Shown here: piece after piece, positions 21,613-31,842 of the stretch | Numbering within the stretch: the first letter of the stretch is position 1 | How the letters are laid out: each line of letters starts with the position of its first letter | Assembly (NCBI GenBank): GCA_043228905.1 | Contig: JBHGNT010000017.1 | Span: forward strand, 7,316,001 to 7,380,000 | Direction of reading: 5' to 3' | From: Azolla caroliniana | Taxonomy: Eukaryota; Polypodiophyta | Length of the DNA: 64,000 nucleotides | Program-made: the position numbers and the translations under genes | The notes under the pieces: model-generated | Told to the model about the DNA's origin: nothing | The model's database searches: none | The model's input: the letters and a program-made list of their open reading frames with translations, nothing else

Positions 21613-22104
21613 AAAAAATGAACAAAAATAAAATGGAATCTTTTGAGAATCTTTAGAGAATCTTAAAAAACAATTAAAAATAGATACCTGTCAATTTTAT
21701 TTCCCTTGTTCATGTTGCTAATGTCGACTCGATTTGATCGGGGAGGTGAAAACAGAAGGTTTGGGATGCTTTGTGCTCTTTTGCGTCTTGAATGCGATAA
21801 TGACAATGAGAGGAGGCCTTTCCTTTATATAATTTTTTAAAAAAAATTTAAAATATATTTTAAAATTTGAATTACTGTAGAAGAAAATTTTGAGCTATTT
21901 TAGACTAAGTTGAGCTTACTTAGTCTTAGTCGAGATGTCCTCAACCTCGACTAAAAATTCTCTATTCTCCATTGAGCCTTTTAAATTATCTGATAACTCG
22001 TTATTCTCTATCGAGGAATATAACTATATAAATAATAAACGGTGCCATGTAGTCCAACGATCATGTTGGGAAAAGTTCCAGTTCAGTTTTTTCAATTGAG
22101 CCTT
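21613..22104. other. AT-rich spacer between divergent pseudogenes
   Basis: No gene is recognised. It could hold 5' non-coding parts of the two divergent loci; nothing in it proves this. Confidence 0.4.
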
Positions 22105-23112
22105 TTAACTTGGGTAGACTACGAAAGAATAATGTAGTTACAAATCATGAGGATTCTTGTTTATGTAATGTTGACGAGGATTGTCTCAATAAGCCTCTGA
22201 ATTTTCGAAGAGTTTCTCGAAAAGTGAGTGTTAAAAGATATAATTTTCTTTGTTCAGATCGCCAAATTGCATTTGATATATGCAAGCCATGTTGTGGGAA
22301 TCTTTGTCTTTCAAATTTTGGAAAGACAAACTTGAGGGGGTCACGACAGAAGTATTTGTCACTTAATGGCGACGAACAAGATACTTTCTTGATTTCACAT
22401 ATGCAACTTGTTAAGGACCACACGGCAATTTCAAGTTCTCTGCATGTGGAATATTACCTTTCACTTAGTATGAAGAGTTGTCGAGTAGCTTTCAAGATTG
22501 CTTGTAGCATTGGTAATATGCGGCTCCAGAGAATTCAATAATAAAGGGCTCCAGAGAATTCAACATTAGTAAAGGGCTCGTGCGTACCTTTCAACAATAA
22601 ATATTTGGGATGCAAGGGTCTAATTGGGCGACATGTTGTTAGATGGATGGAGATATATTTCTCGAAGCAATGTGATGTTATGCCCACCATTGGAAGATTA
22701 CATTTGTCAGATTAATTTCACTCGTCGTGAGTTAGAAAGTGTACCTTACATACAATATCGGCATTTTAATCGATTATGGAGATCGAAGTTTAACAATGTG
22801 ATGATACCCCACAAGGTCCGGATGGGTGTTTGCTCTGTATGTGCAAGTTTAAAAAGCAGGGCAAAGAGTGGAACGACAGATGAAGAAATAAACACTTATA
22901 AGGATTTATTAAAACAACATTGAGAAAGTCAAGCGTTGGAAAGAATTAAAGCTAATAGAACCATCGTCAAAAAGCACTTCAATCACCGGAAAGGTACATG
23001 TGCTTCATTATGGATGGGATGGATCAGAAGAAAACTTGGTTGCCCAAGGATATTGGACATCTACTACTGAGACTACTACATCATTTGGAAAATCAGATAT
23101 GCAAGTCTTAAA
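22105..23112 (+). pseudogene. Decayed gene of an unnamed family (MDGMDQ-type)
   Basis: Three frames cover this stretch. 22110-22541 has a Cys-rich block (CKPCCGNLCLSNFG) and ends KSCRVAFKIACSIGNMRLQR. 22624-22923 has FNRLWRSKFNNVMIPHK and CSVCASLKSRAKSG. After a stop, the continuation to 23112 gives LWMDGMDQKKTWLPKD. This order resembles a widespread eukaryotic family of uncharacterised proteins whose DUF7869-type C-terminal domain starts at the DGMDQ motif; the family name is from recall. Most of that C-terminal domain is missing. It may derive from a mobile element. Confidence 0.45.
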
Positions 23113-23439
23113 TTGATGGGCTTGCCATGAATAAATTAAGCTATGTTTAATGAACTTTCCTAGAGATACTACAAATAGAGACACCAAATCCCTTTGTTTA
23201 AGCGACTTCCTAATGAGATCCTTTCTTTTACACATCTTTCCTTCGAAACTGGTGTCCATAGACTCAGATAACTTGACAAAGATTCTTTAAGCGTCTCACA
23301 AAGTGTGGTTTAAGAGACTCAAATGTCCGTAGTTGAACTTTGCTATTTGGATGCATTCGCTTGAACCTAATAAATAAATTGACCTGCATAATAAAAAGGG
23401 AGTCCAGTGAGTATTCTGATGTGCCGTGATGTAGCTTGT
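23113..23439. other. Unassigned DNA left of the satellite
   Basis: No recognised coding or repeat feature. The frames seen are short and without motifs. Confidence 0.4.
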
Positions 23440-23558
23440 TAGATATAGTGTGGTAGCTGATTAGCTATGATCGTACTCTCCTAGTAGCTAATTAGCTATT
23501 GACAGTCGCTAATTAGCTATCAATAGTAGTTAATTAGGTAGCTAATTAGCTAATTAGC
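23440..23558. repeat. TAGCTAATTAGC satellite, left segment
   Basis: Repeated short units such as GTAGCTAATTAGCTATT. The array is broken at 23558 by chromovirus H and resumes at 29311. Confidence 0.9.
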
Positions 23559-23722
23559 TGTCATGATAACACTCACATCATGCATCAAAAGGATTATGAC
23601 ACTCACATTATGACTCGAAAGGATTTGAACCCACGACCTTGTTGTACACATGTCAAATCCTTAACCATTGTATTAATATTCTTATATGTATAGTCTCTAG
23701 AATATGAAATCTAATATCATAG

Positions 23723-23863
23723 GAATATTCTATATTACTCTACATTCCAAAATGACCTAGAATATTCTAGAGTGTTCTATACCACTAGAACCTTCTAGAA
23801 TACTCTAGAGATCTTCTAGATTACTCTACATTCTAGGATAACCTAGAATATTCTAGAGTGTTC
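23723..23863 (+). promoter_or_regulatory. Cluster of heat-shock-element-like motifs in LTR H
   Basis: Alternating GAA and TTC units spaced by two bases occur repeatedly. Examples are GAATATTC at 23723-23730, GAATATTCTAGAGTGTTC at 23760-23777 (four units, one off-consensus), GAACCTTCTAGAA at 23788-23800 (perfect three units) and 23846-23863 (four units, one off). They lie 10-150 bp upstream of the TATA box and are kept in the 3' LTR apart from a 2-bp deletion in the last motif. Heat response is inferred. Confidence 0.6.
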
Positions 23864-23872
23864 TCTATTACT

Positions 23873-23880
23873 TATAAATA
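23873..23880 (+). promoter_or_regulatory. TATA box of LTR H
   Basis: TATAAATA followed by AGGATC. Usual plant spacing puts the RNA start at about 23898-23910. Confidence 0.7.
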
Positions 23881-24019
23881 AGGATCTACCACCCATCCCA
23901 AACCTAAATAATTGGTTCAACGCCATTTTGTAGCCTACTCTTTGTAATCCATTTTACGCTTCAATATAATAATTCTCTTTCTATCTCTTTTTCTCTCTTT
24001 CTCTCTCTCAGTCTTGACA

Positions 24020-24034
24020 GTTTGAGCCAATTTA
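24020..24034 (+). other. Putative self-priming site of chromovirus H
   Basis: Sequence directly after the 5' LTR is GTTTGAGCCAATTTA, not a tRNA-type TGG site. Its complement, TAAATTGGCTCAAAC, matches TAAATTGGTTCA at 29199-29210 in the 3' LTR, just downstream of the TATA box, over 12 positions with one G-U-compatible mismatch. In the 5' LTR a 3-bp insertion shortens the match. Tf1/sushi-type elements prime this way. Confidence 0.5.
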
Positions 24035-24111
24035 ATTTTTTCCTTTCATCTCTTCGTCTTCCACAAATTCTAACAAGTTCTCTTCTTCCTTCTCCTCTCC
24101 TCTCGTAAGCT

Positions 24112-25224
24112 ATGGAGTCCGTGAGCAAACAAGAATACATGCGTGTTCTTTCTGAGCTCGACATGCTCACGAATAAATTTGTGGCATTAGAGCATGAGAA
24201 TCAAAGGCTACTTGGAGATCTACAACACGTGAGCGCCGAAAAAGCTCAACAATATGAAGAGTTATCTCAACTCGAGGCGACTATATTGTCATTACGTGAG
24301 CAAGCGTCGGGGGCTCAGAACTCCCCTAGAGAGCCAAAGATCAGCCTCCCTGCCAAGTTTGATGGTACGAGGTCTTTATTTCGAGGCTTTTTGAATCAAG
24401 TTCAACTAGTTATTCAGCTACATTCCAATCGGTATCCAACTGATGCTGCTCGTGTGGGATTAGTGGGAACTTTGCTATGCGGTACGACATTAGTATGGTT
24501 CGCACCACTTCTCGAGAAGAAATCACCATTGTTGGAGGATTTCGAGGCATTTGTTAAAGAGTTTCAAGCTAGTTTCGGAGACACCGACATCACTAGGACA
24601 GCGATAAACAAGATTCGAAGGCTCCGACAAGGAGATCGTCCCGCGTCATCTTATGCAGCCGATTTCCGTCTCTTGGTATGTGATATCCCTTGGGATGAGG
24701 CAGCTTTAATGGATCAATTTCGTCAAGGTTTGAGAAATGATGTCAAAGATCTTCTTCTTACTTTCCCTGAAGATCCGTAGTCACTTACAGAAGCCATTAG
24801 TCGAGCTGTGCGATGTGATAATCGCCTATTTGAGCGACGTTCTGAGCGCCAACAAATGTTACGCCGCCAACCTGAGCAGACTTACGCTTCCGTAGTCGCA
24901 ACACCGCCACAAGTTTCTAGACCCATTACAAGGGATGGCCCAACTCCGATGGAAATAGAGTCAACATAACGTCGTGGGCCGTTATCAGATGCTGAGAAGC
25001 AACGACATCGAGCGCATCGCCTCTGCCTGTATTGTGGTAGTCCAGGACATATAGCTGTAAATTGTCCACATAAACCTAGGCGTCAAGTATACCAAGTAAG
25101 TGCCCATGAAAACCCTACATCGAGTTCTATTGTTACTTCTAATAACATAAATAAGCCTCATAGTCCATGCCATGAGAATAGATTCGATGTCTTGAGTCAA
25201 TTAGAGGATGTGTTAAACGAGTAA
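24112..25224 (+). pseudogene. Chromovirus H gag
   Basis: The ATG at 24112 opens 222 codons: a coiled-coil-like N-terminus, then LPAKFDGTRSLFRGFLNQV, LCGTTLVWFAPLLEK and IRRLRQGDRPASSYAADF. A TAG at 24778-24780 interrupts. The frame continues with a second stop (TAA near 24967) and a CCHC knuckle CLYCGSPGHIAVNC at about 25021-25063. The gag core looks like fungal and vertebrate Tf1/sushi gag more than the usual plant chromovirus gag, judged by pattern only. Confidence 0.8.
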
Positions 25225-25310
25225 GTTCGGCCAAAATAGGAGCCATTTGGCTGGACCATCCGAGCTATGTAGAGTTAGTTCCTAGTCGTGGTTCCATTTC
25301 ATCAAATCAA

Positions 25311-26443
25311 GTGAGTCGAGTTTTTTCAGCACAAGTCGAGCTTACCACATCTGCATGTCATCGAGTCCTAGCCTTTGCCCTTCTAGATTCTGGAGCCAAC
25401 TCTTGTTTCATGGATCGTGAATTTGCCTTGTCACAAAACATCCTCTTGAATAAGCTTCCCAGCCCAATAGTCGTAGGAGTCATTGATGGACGTCCCATAG
25501 CATCAGGAGATATAGTCGAGGAGTTCGAGCCAATTAGGATAGTTCTTGGCAATTTGGCAAGCATAATCTCTTTCAACATTATTCGTAGTCCAGAACACCC
25601 AATAGTTCTAGGTCTCCCCTGGTTTGAACTCCATAACCCGAAGATTGATTGGATGAAAAGAACAATTGAGGAGACCCGAGGAAAAAGCACAAACCCTGCA
25701 TCCCTCTCTCCTACATGTGATAATAGATCCCCGGAGTTATCGCCCATCTCTTTACGACAGTTGCGGGAGGAAGGGGGGAACGAGGCCATGTTCGTCTTCG
25801 CAATAATAGCAACTCCATCATCCACTTCACGTGAGGCAGATATTAAACTACCAGAGAAATACAAGGAGTTTTCAGATGTCTTTGATAAGGTGAAGGCCAA
25901 TACATTGCCGGAGCATCGGCCATACGACTGCCCTATTGACTTACAACCAGGGAAAGAACCTCCATGGGGCCCAATTTATAATCTCTCCCCTGTAGAGCTA
26001 GAAACTTTGCGGGAATATATTGATGAGAGTCTGGCAAACGGATTCATTCGGCATTCTAGATCCCCTGCTGGTGCACCTATCTTCTTCATTAAGAAGAAGA
26101 ATGGGACTCTTCGGTTGGTCGTGGATTATCGAGGGCTAAACAAAGTGACTATCCGGAATAGATATGCTCTACCATTAATCCCAAATCTTTTGGAACGTCT
26201 TAGTGGTGCAAAATATTTCACGAAGTTGGACCTTCGCGGAGCATATAATCTAGTTCGGATTCGCCCGGGGGATGAATGAAGACAGCTTTCCGCACTCGCT
26301 ATGGACATTTTGAGTATACAGTGATGCCATTCGGTCTCACGAATGCACCTGCTATTTTCCAACATATGGCGAACGATATTTTTCGAGATTTTCTTGATAT
26401 CTTCACTATAGTTTACCTAGATGATATTTTAATCTAATCAAAG
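25311..26443 (+). pseudogene. Chromovirus H protease and reverse transcriptase
   Basis: The frame 25311-26279 contains the protease core ALLDSGANSCFMD, then IDLQPGKEPPWGPIYNLSPV and KKNGTLRLVVDYRGLNKVT. A 1-bp deletion at about 26278 shifts the frame. After it come [16 protein letters not shown] and the catalytic YLDDILI, followed by an in-frame TAA. The set of motifs is standard Ty3/gypsy. Confidence 0.9.
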
Positions 26444-27200
26444 ACCCAAGAGGAGCATGATGAACATGTTCGTCAGGTATTGCGTCGACTCCGAGAATAT
26501 GGTCTCTACGCAAAATTAGAAAAGTGTAGTTTCGGCCAGAATCAAGTGGAATTTTTGGGGTATGTTGTATCGTCAAATGGTATTGCTATGGACCCCATGA
26601 AGGTACAAGCAATTTTAGAGTGGCAAACGCCCCTTTCAGTGCGTGATGTGCAATGTTTTCTCGGGTTTGCAAATTTTTATCGAAAATTTATTGAAGATTA
26701 TTCCAAGGTTGTGCTTCCGCTTACTCAGCTCACACATAAAGATCGACCATTTATATGGAGTTCAGATGCAGCTAAGGCATTCGAAAGCTTAAAACGAGCA
26801 TTTACAACAACACCTATCTTAGCACATGTCGACCCAACAAAACGCTTCATCCTCGAAGCCGATGCATCCGATTTTGCACTAGGGAGTGTCCTCTCGCAGA
26901 CTGGAGATGATGGACACCTACACCCTGTTGCCTTTCATTCATGAAAGTTTGAAGCTGCAGAGATCAACTATGAGATCCATGATAAAGAGCTTCTTGCAAT
27001 CGTGGATTCGTTTCAACAATGGCGACATTTCCTAGAAGGTTCTTCTCAGCAGATCATTGTCTACAATGATCATAAGAACCTGACTTATTTCCAAAATGCT
27101 CGAGTCTTGAGTCGGCGACAAGCCCGATGGGCACAATTTTTGACTCACTTCGATTTTATCATCATATATCGCCCTGGGATGCAACAAAGCAAAGCATATG
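26444..27200 (+). pseudogene. Chromovirus H connection and RNase H
   Basis: The frame reads LEKCSFGQNQVEFLGYVVS, FLGFANFYRKFIEDYS, then RNase H FILEADASDFALGSVLSQ. A TGA at 26941-26943 (CGA to TGA) interrupts before INYEIHDKELLAIV and DHKNLTYF. One further base change would explain each stop. Confidence 0.9.
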
Positions 27201-28260
27201 CTCTTTCTCGGCGCTCTTATATGGAACTTCGTCCAAGGGAACCTGCATTTGAGCATCAAAAACAAATCCTTTTGGGTCCTAATCGATTACGATTAATGGT
27301 AGTTAACGCCATAACAACTCTTGAAAATTTCACTCTTCTTGATTCCATTCGAGATCATATGGCCACTGATGATTTCGCCAAGGATATTTTGGATCATATC
27401 ATCCCGGATCGTGGTTCTTGCTCACGGTCAAAAAATCCTCGTAATGACTATTGTCAGTTCTATTGGCATGGTGGTTTTCTATTTCGACAAAATTTATTGT
27501 ATGTTCCTAATGGTCCCCCATGGCTACAAGTTTTGCAACATTGCCATGACTCACCAATGGCTGGTCATTTTGGAGTTCACAAGACTCTAGAATTAATTTC
27601 TCGATGCTATTGGTGGCCTCGCCTTCGGCATTTTGTTGAGGAGTATGTTCGGAGTTGTGATATATGTTGTCGATCAAAGAATCCTCGTCACCGACCCTAT
27701 GGCTTACTACAACCACTTCCCATTCCGGAAACTCCTTGGAAGTCTATATCCTTGGACTTCATTACTGATCTCCCAGTTTCAAAAGGTTTTGATGCAATTC
27801 TCACAGTGGTTGATCGATTTACCAAAATGGCACATTTCTTGCCATGTACAAAGTCGATTACTAGTCAAGAGGCGGCTGATCTCGTTATGCGGGAGGTATT
27901 TAAGCATCATGGTTTGCCGGATGATATTATTAGTGATCGTGGTCCACAATTCATCTCAAAGTTTTGGAAGCACTTGTTCAAACTTCTCCACATTTCAGTT
28001 AAGCTTTCCTCGGGCTATCATCCTGAAACAAATGGCCAAACAGAGCGTACCAACCAGACATTGGAACAATATCTTCGTTGTTTCATCAACTATCAACAAG
28101 ATGATTGGGTTGCTTTTTTGCACTTGGTGGAATTCGCTTACAACAACTCAACCCATTCTTCTACAGGATATTCCCCATTTTTCGCAAATACGGGCTGTCA
28201 TCCTCGGTGGACGATGAATGCGCATCCAGAAGTTCCTACCAACCCCTGCTGCCGAGGATC
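27200..28260 (+). pseudogene. Chromovirus H integrase
   Basis: The HHCC zinc domain is visible (MAGHFGVHKTLELISRCYWW, RSCDICCRSK). The catalytic core has SLDFITDLPVS, DRGPQFISKFW and a glutamate in HPETNGQTERTNQTLEQYL, so D, D and E are present. The frame is open from 27002 to 28267 but shifts near 28240 into the chromodomain frame. Confidence 0.92.
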
Positions 28261-28862
28261 CTCTTAGTCACCTCCAAAAAATTCAAGCTAACATTCTCCA
28301 CAATTTGCACGATGCTCAATTTACACACAAGAGGCTTGCCGATAGTCATCGTCTAGACTCCTCAAAAAAGTTCCGCATTGGGGATCATGTATGGCTTCTC
28401 CAACACAACATCAAGACTACTCGACCTTGCAGTAAATTGGATTACCAACGTTTTGGCCCTTACATGATCACTGGTAAGATAAGTGATGTTGTATTTCGTC
28501 TTGACCTCCCTCCGCACATGCATCTTCATACGGTGTTTCATGTATCCCTTTTGGAACCTTATACTACAAGTTCAATTCCGGGCCGACTTACGACACCCCC
28601 ACCACCTGTCAAGTTCTTGGACGGGCCTGAATTTGAAGTTGCTGCCCTTCTCGATTCTAAAATCGTGCGCAACAAGCTGTATTACTTAGTTGATTGGCTA
28701 GGTTATATCTCCAATGATCGAACTTGGGAACCTGCCGCAAATCTTTCCAATGCTGCAGAACTCGTCAATGCATTTCATCGCCAATATCCTTGTAAACCAG
28801 GTCCTAATACAAACCCTACGACCTGTGAGACGTGTTGTCGAAGAAGGGGGATAGTGTCATGA
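28260..28862 (+). pseudogene. Chromovirus H integrase tail with chromodomain
   Basis: The frame 28218-28862 has the GPY-like segment (YQRFGPYMITGKISDVVFRL) and HTVFHVSLLEPY. It ends in a chromodomain: FEVAALLDSKIVRNKLYYLV, DWLGYISNDRTWEPAANL and LVNAFHRQYP. Chromodomains at this place define chromoviruses and can steer integration to marked chromatin. The stop TAG overlaps the polypurine tract. Confidence 0.92.
28841..28854 (+). other. Polypurine tract of chromovirus H
   Basis: AAGAAGGGGGATAG lies directly before the 3' LTR and inside the end of pol. Confidence 0.85.
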
Positions 28863-29310
28863 TAACACTCACATCATGCATCAAAAGGATCATGACACTC
28901 ACATTATGACTCGAAAGGATTTGAACCCACGACCTTGTTGTACACATGTCAAATCCTTAACCATTGTATTAATATTCTTATATGTATAGTCTCTAGAATA
29001 TGAAATCTAATATCATAGGAATATTCTATATTACTCTACATTCTAGAATGACCTAGAATATTCTAGAGTGTTCTATACCACTAGAACCTTCTAGAATACT
29101 CTAGAGATCTTCTAGATTACTCTACATTCTAGGATAACCTAGAATATTCTAGTGTTCTCTATTACTTATAAATAAGGATCTAACACCCATCCCAAACCTA
29201 AATTGGTTCAACGCCATTTTGTAGCCTACTCTTTGTAATCCATTTTACGCTTCAATATAATAATTCTCTTTCTATCTCTTTTTCTCTCTTTCTCTCTCTC
29301 AGTCTTGACA
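28855..29310 (+). repeat. 3' LTR of chromovirus H (456 bp)
   Basis: Nearly identical to 23559-24019. Visible differences are single-base changes near the start, centre and TATA-proximal region, a 2-bp deletion and a 3-bp deletion. Confidence 0.97.
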
Positions 29311-29809
29311 TTAGCTATACAAAGTAACTAATTAGCTATTAAGTGCAGCAAATTAGCTATTAAGTGTAGCAAAGTAGCTAATTAGCTATTAGGAGTAGCT
29401 ATTATCATATTTGGAGGTAGCTAATTAGTTGATAATAACTAAATTAGCTATTGGCAATCGCTAGTTAGCTATTACCAATAGCTAGTTAGATATGGTCATA
29501 TTCTGAGATAGCTAATTAGCTATTGTGGTAGCTAATTAGCTGATAATAGCTAAGTTTACTATGGAATAGCTATTTAACTATTACTAGTAGTTAGTTAGCT
29601 ATGGTCATCTTCTGATGCTAATTAGCGACAGTTATAGCTAGTTAGCTATTAAGAGTAGCTAATTAGTTATTAAGAGTAGCTAATTAGATATTAAGTGTAG
29701 CTAATTAGCTAATTAGCCATTAAGAGTAGCAATGGTCATATTCTGAGGTAGCTAATTAGCTATTGTAGTAGCTAATTAGTTGATAATAGCTAAATTAGCT
29801 ATTGGCAAT
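29311..29809. repeat. TAGCTAATTAGC satellite, middle segment
   Basis: The array resumes after chromovirus H. Units are variants of GTAGCTAATTAGCTATT with longer modules containing GGTCATATTCTGAG. Confidence 0.9.
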
Positions 29810-30535
29810 TGATTAGGAGATAGAGAAAAATGATAGAGAAGAGAGGAGGAGGAAAAAAGAATGGTTCAATATACTAATAAGAGAAGAATACAATCCTCTT
29901 AGACACCAAGTGGAACAACCCCAAATAACTACTTCAATATATTATTACTAAAATAGTCTTTTTGCCTTCTCTCTTTCTTCTACTAATCGTCTTCCCACTT
30001 CTTCTAATCTTCTTCTACTTCCTTACTTCTTCTTTTTCACTTCTTCTTGTAGATCTTCTGTCCTTCCCAATAGATATTCTATTCTTCCTCCCTCCCCCAT
30101 ATTGCTAAGAATACCGCATATTTATAGGTTTTTAGTTGCATTATTCTTGCTTTTTTCTTTTCTTTTCTTTACATATCCTCAAGTTTGTGTGGTGCATTTT
30201 TCATATAATTATTCTTGGGTTTTCATCCAATTTTTTCATACAAGAAAGCTCTCTTTGTCAGCTTTCTTACGAATCTTTTCTTTTGAAATTTGGATAAGAG
30301 ATGAAGTTATGAGGTTTTTTCTCTACCTTGTTTTTTTTGCTTAATTTCGTACGTTTTTCTTCTTTTTCTTTTTCTTTTCTTTTTCCACTTTTGAAAAACG
30401 CCTCTAACTTTATTTCTCTTCAATTTCATTTATCTTTTAACTCTTGGACCTTTTATGTTGTGCTTTATTCTTCTATACCTTCGCATCCAATGTATTTGTC
30501 ACGGTCTTTTCCCATGAGCAAAAATTGACTTCACA
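29810..30535. repeat. Solo LTR in the satellite (726 bp)
   Basis: It starts TGATTAGGAGATAG and ends TTGACTTCACA, flanked by perfect GCAAT duplications (29805-29809 and 30536-30540). Removing it rejoins the array text GGCAATCTC... as in the unit near 29453. The interior is pyrimidine-rich without conserved coding. No other copy of this LTR is seen in the window, so the orientation is unknown. Confidence 0.75.
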
Positions 30536-30540
30536 GCAAT

Positions 30541-30830
30541 CTCTAATTAGCTATTACCAGTAGCTAGTTAGCTATGGTCATATTCTGAGATAGCTAATTA
30601 GCTATTGTGGTAGGTAGTTAGCTGATAATAGCTAAGTTTACTATTGGCAATAACTATTTAGCTATTACCAGTAGCTAGTTAGCTATGGTCATATTCTGAG
30701 ATAGCTAATTAGCTATTGTGGTAGCTAGTTAGCTGATAATAGCTAAGTTTACTATTGGCAATAACTATTTAGCTATTACCAGTAGCTAGTTAGCTATGGT
30801 CATATTCTGAGGTAGCTAATTAGTTAACTA
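30541..30830. repeat. TAGCTAATTAGC satellite with 111-bp higher-order units
   Basis: Units starting AGCTATTACCAG occur at 30549, 30660 and 30771, a spacing of 111 bp. Each contains CTAGTTAGCTATGGTCATAT and short TAGCTAATT subrepeats. Confidence 0.9.
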
Positions 30831-31168
30831 ACTAAGCTCAAAAATCAAAACAAAAGTTGACATAATTGTAAATACCTTAGGTACATCAAGAAGATGAATG
30901 GGATGCTCCTCGTATTGACTCCTTCCAACAGGTTTCCTGCATAAATCCTTCTTATGGGGTAAAACCCTACTTTGATTAGTCCAAAATATGGTGATTGTAT
31001 CCTTGATTGCTAATGTTATGGTGTTATTGGCTTACATCTTGTTGTTAGCTTTAGCAAACTAGTTCCTTCACCACTTGAAATTATCCGGCTCATTGTTTGT
31101 ACACAGTTTTTCTACTAACACGAATTACCTTATATAGCACACTGATGTTAAGATCGTCAACATCACTA
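30831..31168. other. Unassigned DNA right of the satellite
   Basis: No recognised feature apart from the degraded frame that follows on the minus strand. Confidence 0.4.
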
Positions 31169-31560
31169 TTAAGTAACAGATGTTATGTTTGCATTAAGAC
31201 CATTACAATCAACAAACTCCTTTATCGATGGATCATTTAATATTCCATAAATTAGTACCTTCTTTTCTTCATTGCTGATGTGCTTGGTCTAAACATTGAA
31301 ATAGTCTAGAACCTTTCTCTCTATGCTAGTAGTCTCATTACTTCCATTCTGAATGGTATTCAGATCTATATCGCAACCAATACTATCCTTACCTTTAGTG
31401 AATGTGGCTTTCGTATCCTTCAACAATTGACGATGTTTCCTATTTTTTTTGCCCAATACTTTCGTATAGCTTGTTGTGTCCTGATAGCGTCATCCCTATC
31501 CTGATGATCGATGAGGGGTATTGGTAAACACCCTCCTTCGCCTTCCATTTGGCTTGACAT
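31169..31560 (-). pseudogene. Degenerate coding region of unknown function
   Basis: The minus strand has an ATG at 31558-31560 (MSSQMEGEGG, then DRDDAIRTQQAIRKYWAKK). A run of eight A bases shifts the frame. The next frame reads RKHRQLLKDTKATFTKGKD, GCDIDLNTIQNGSNETTSIE and, after a CAG-to-TAG stop, TKHISNEEKKVLIYGILND to a TAA at 31169-31171. Codon-like composition across 390 bp suggests past coding. I do not recognise the family. Confidence 0.35.
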
Positions 31561-31842
31561 ATTCATTAGTAAAAATCCACACAAAAAAGACACCTAGCTA
31601 GTTACTAAACCACATGCAAACCAGTTATTCACAGGAGCGATCCCATCATTGGTAAGTTTATGTTTGTTGTAGCGGAGTCAAAGCTACTCAACTACCATCG
31701 GGAACGAGCTAAGATGACTATGGGCAACAACAATACACAAAATTATTCCACAATACACAAGATTATATAGAAAAATACACAAGATAATCAACACACGGAA
31801 CAATTATTGCAAGCCAGGACCGAACAATGGCGGCAACTATGT

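Larger units (their letters stand above)
23559..24019 (+). repeat. 5' LTR of chromovirus H (461 bp)
   Basis: It is bounded by TGTCATGATAAC and CAGTCTTGACA. It contains HSE-like motifs (23723-23863), a TATAAATA box (23873-23880) and, on the minus strand, a tRNA-like segment with a perfect B box GGTTCAAATCC (23621-23631). Confidence 0.97.
23559..29310 (+). mobile_element. Ty3/gypsy chromovirus H, full length, recent
   Basis: The LTRs are 23559-24019 and 28855-29310 with TG/CA ends and perfect 5-bp target duplications TTAGC (23554-23558 and 29311-29315). By eye the LTRs differ at about four bases plus two small indels, so the insertion is young. Internal order is gag with zinc knuckle, protease, reverse transcriptase, RNase H, integrase and a terminal chromodomain. 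The coding region has at least three stops and two frameshifts. It sits inside the TAGCTAATTAGC satellite. Confidence 0.97.

Noticed and set aside
27633-28217. A 194-codon frame overlapping the integrase
   Set aside because: It is a shifted shadow of the integrase frame of chromovirus H, which has the conserved motifs.
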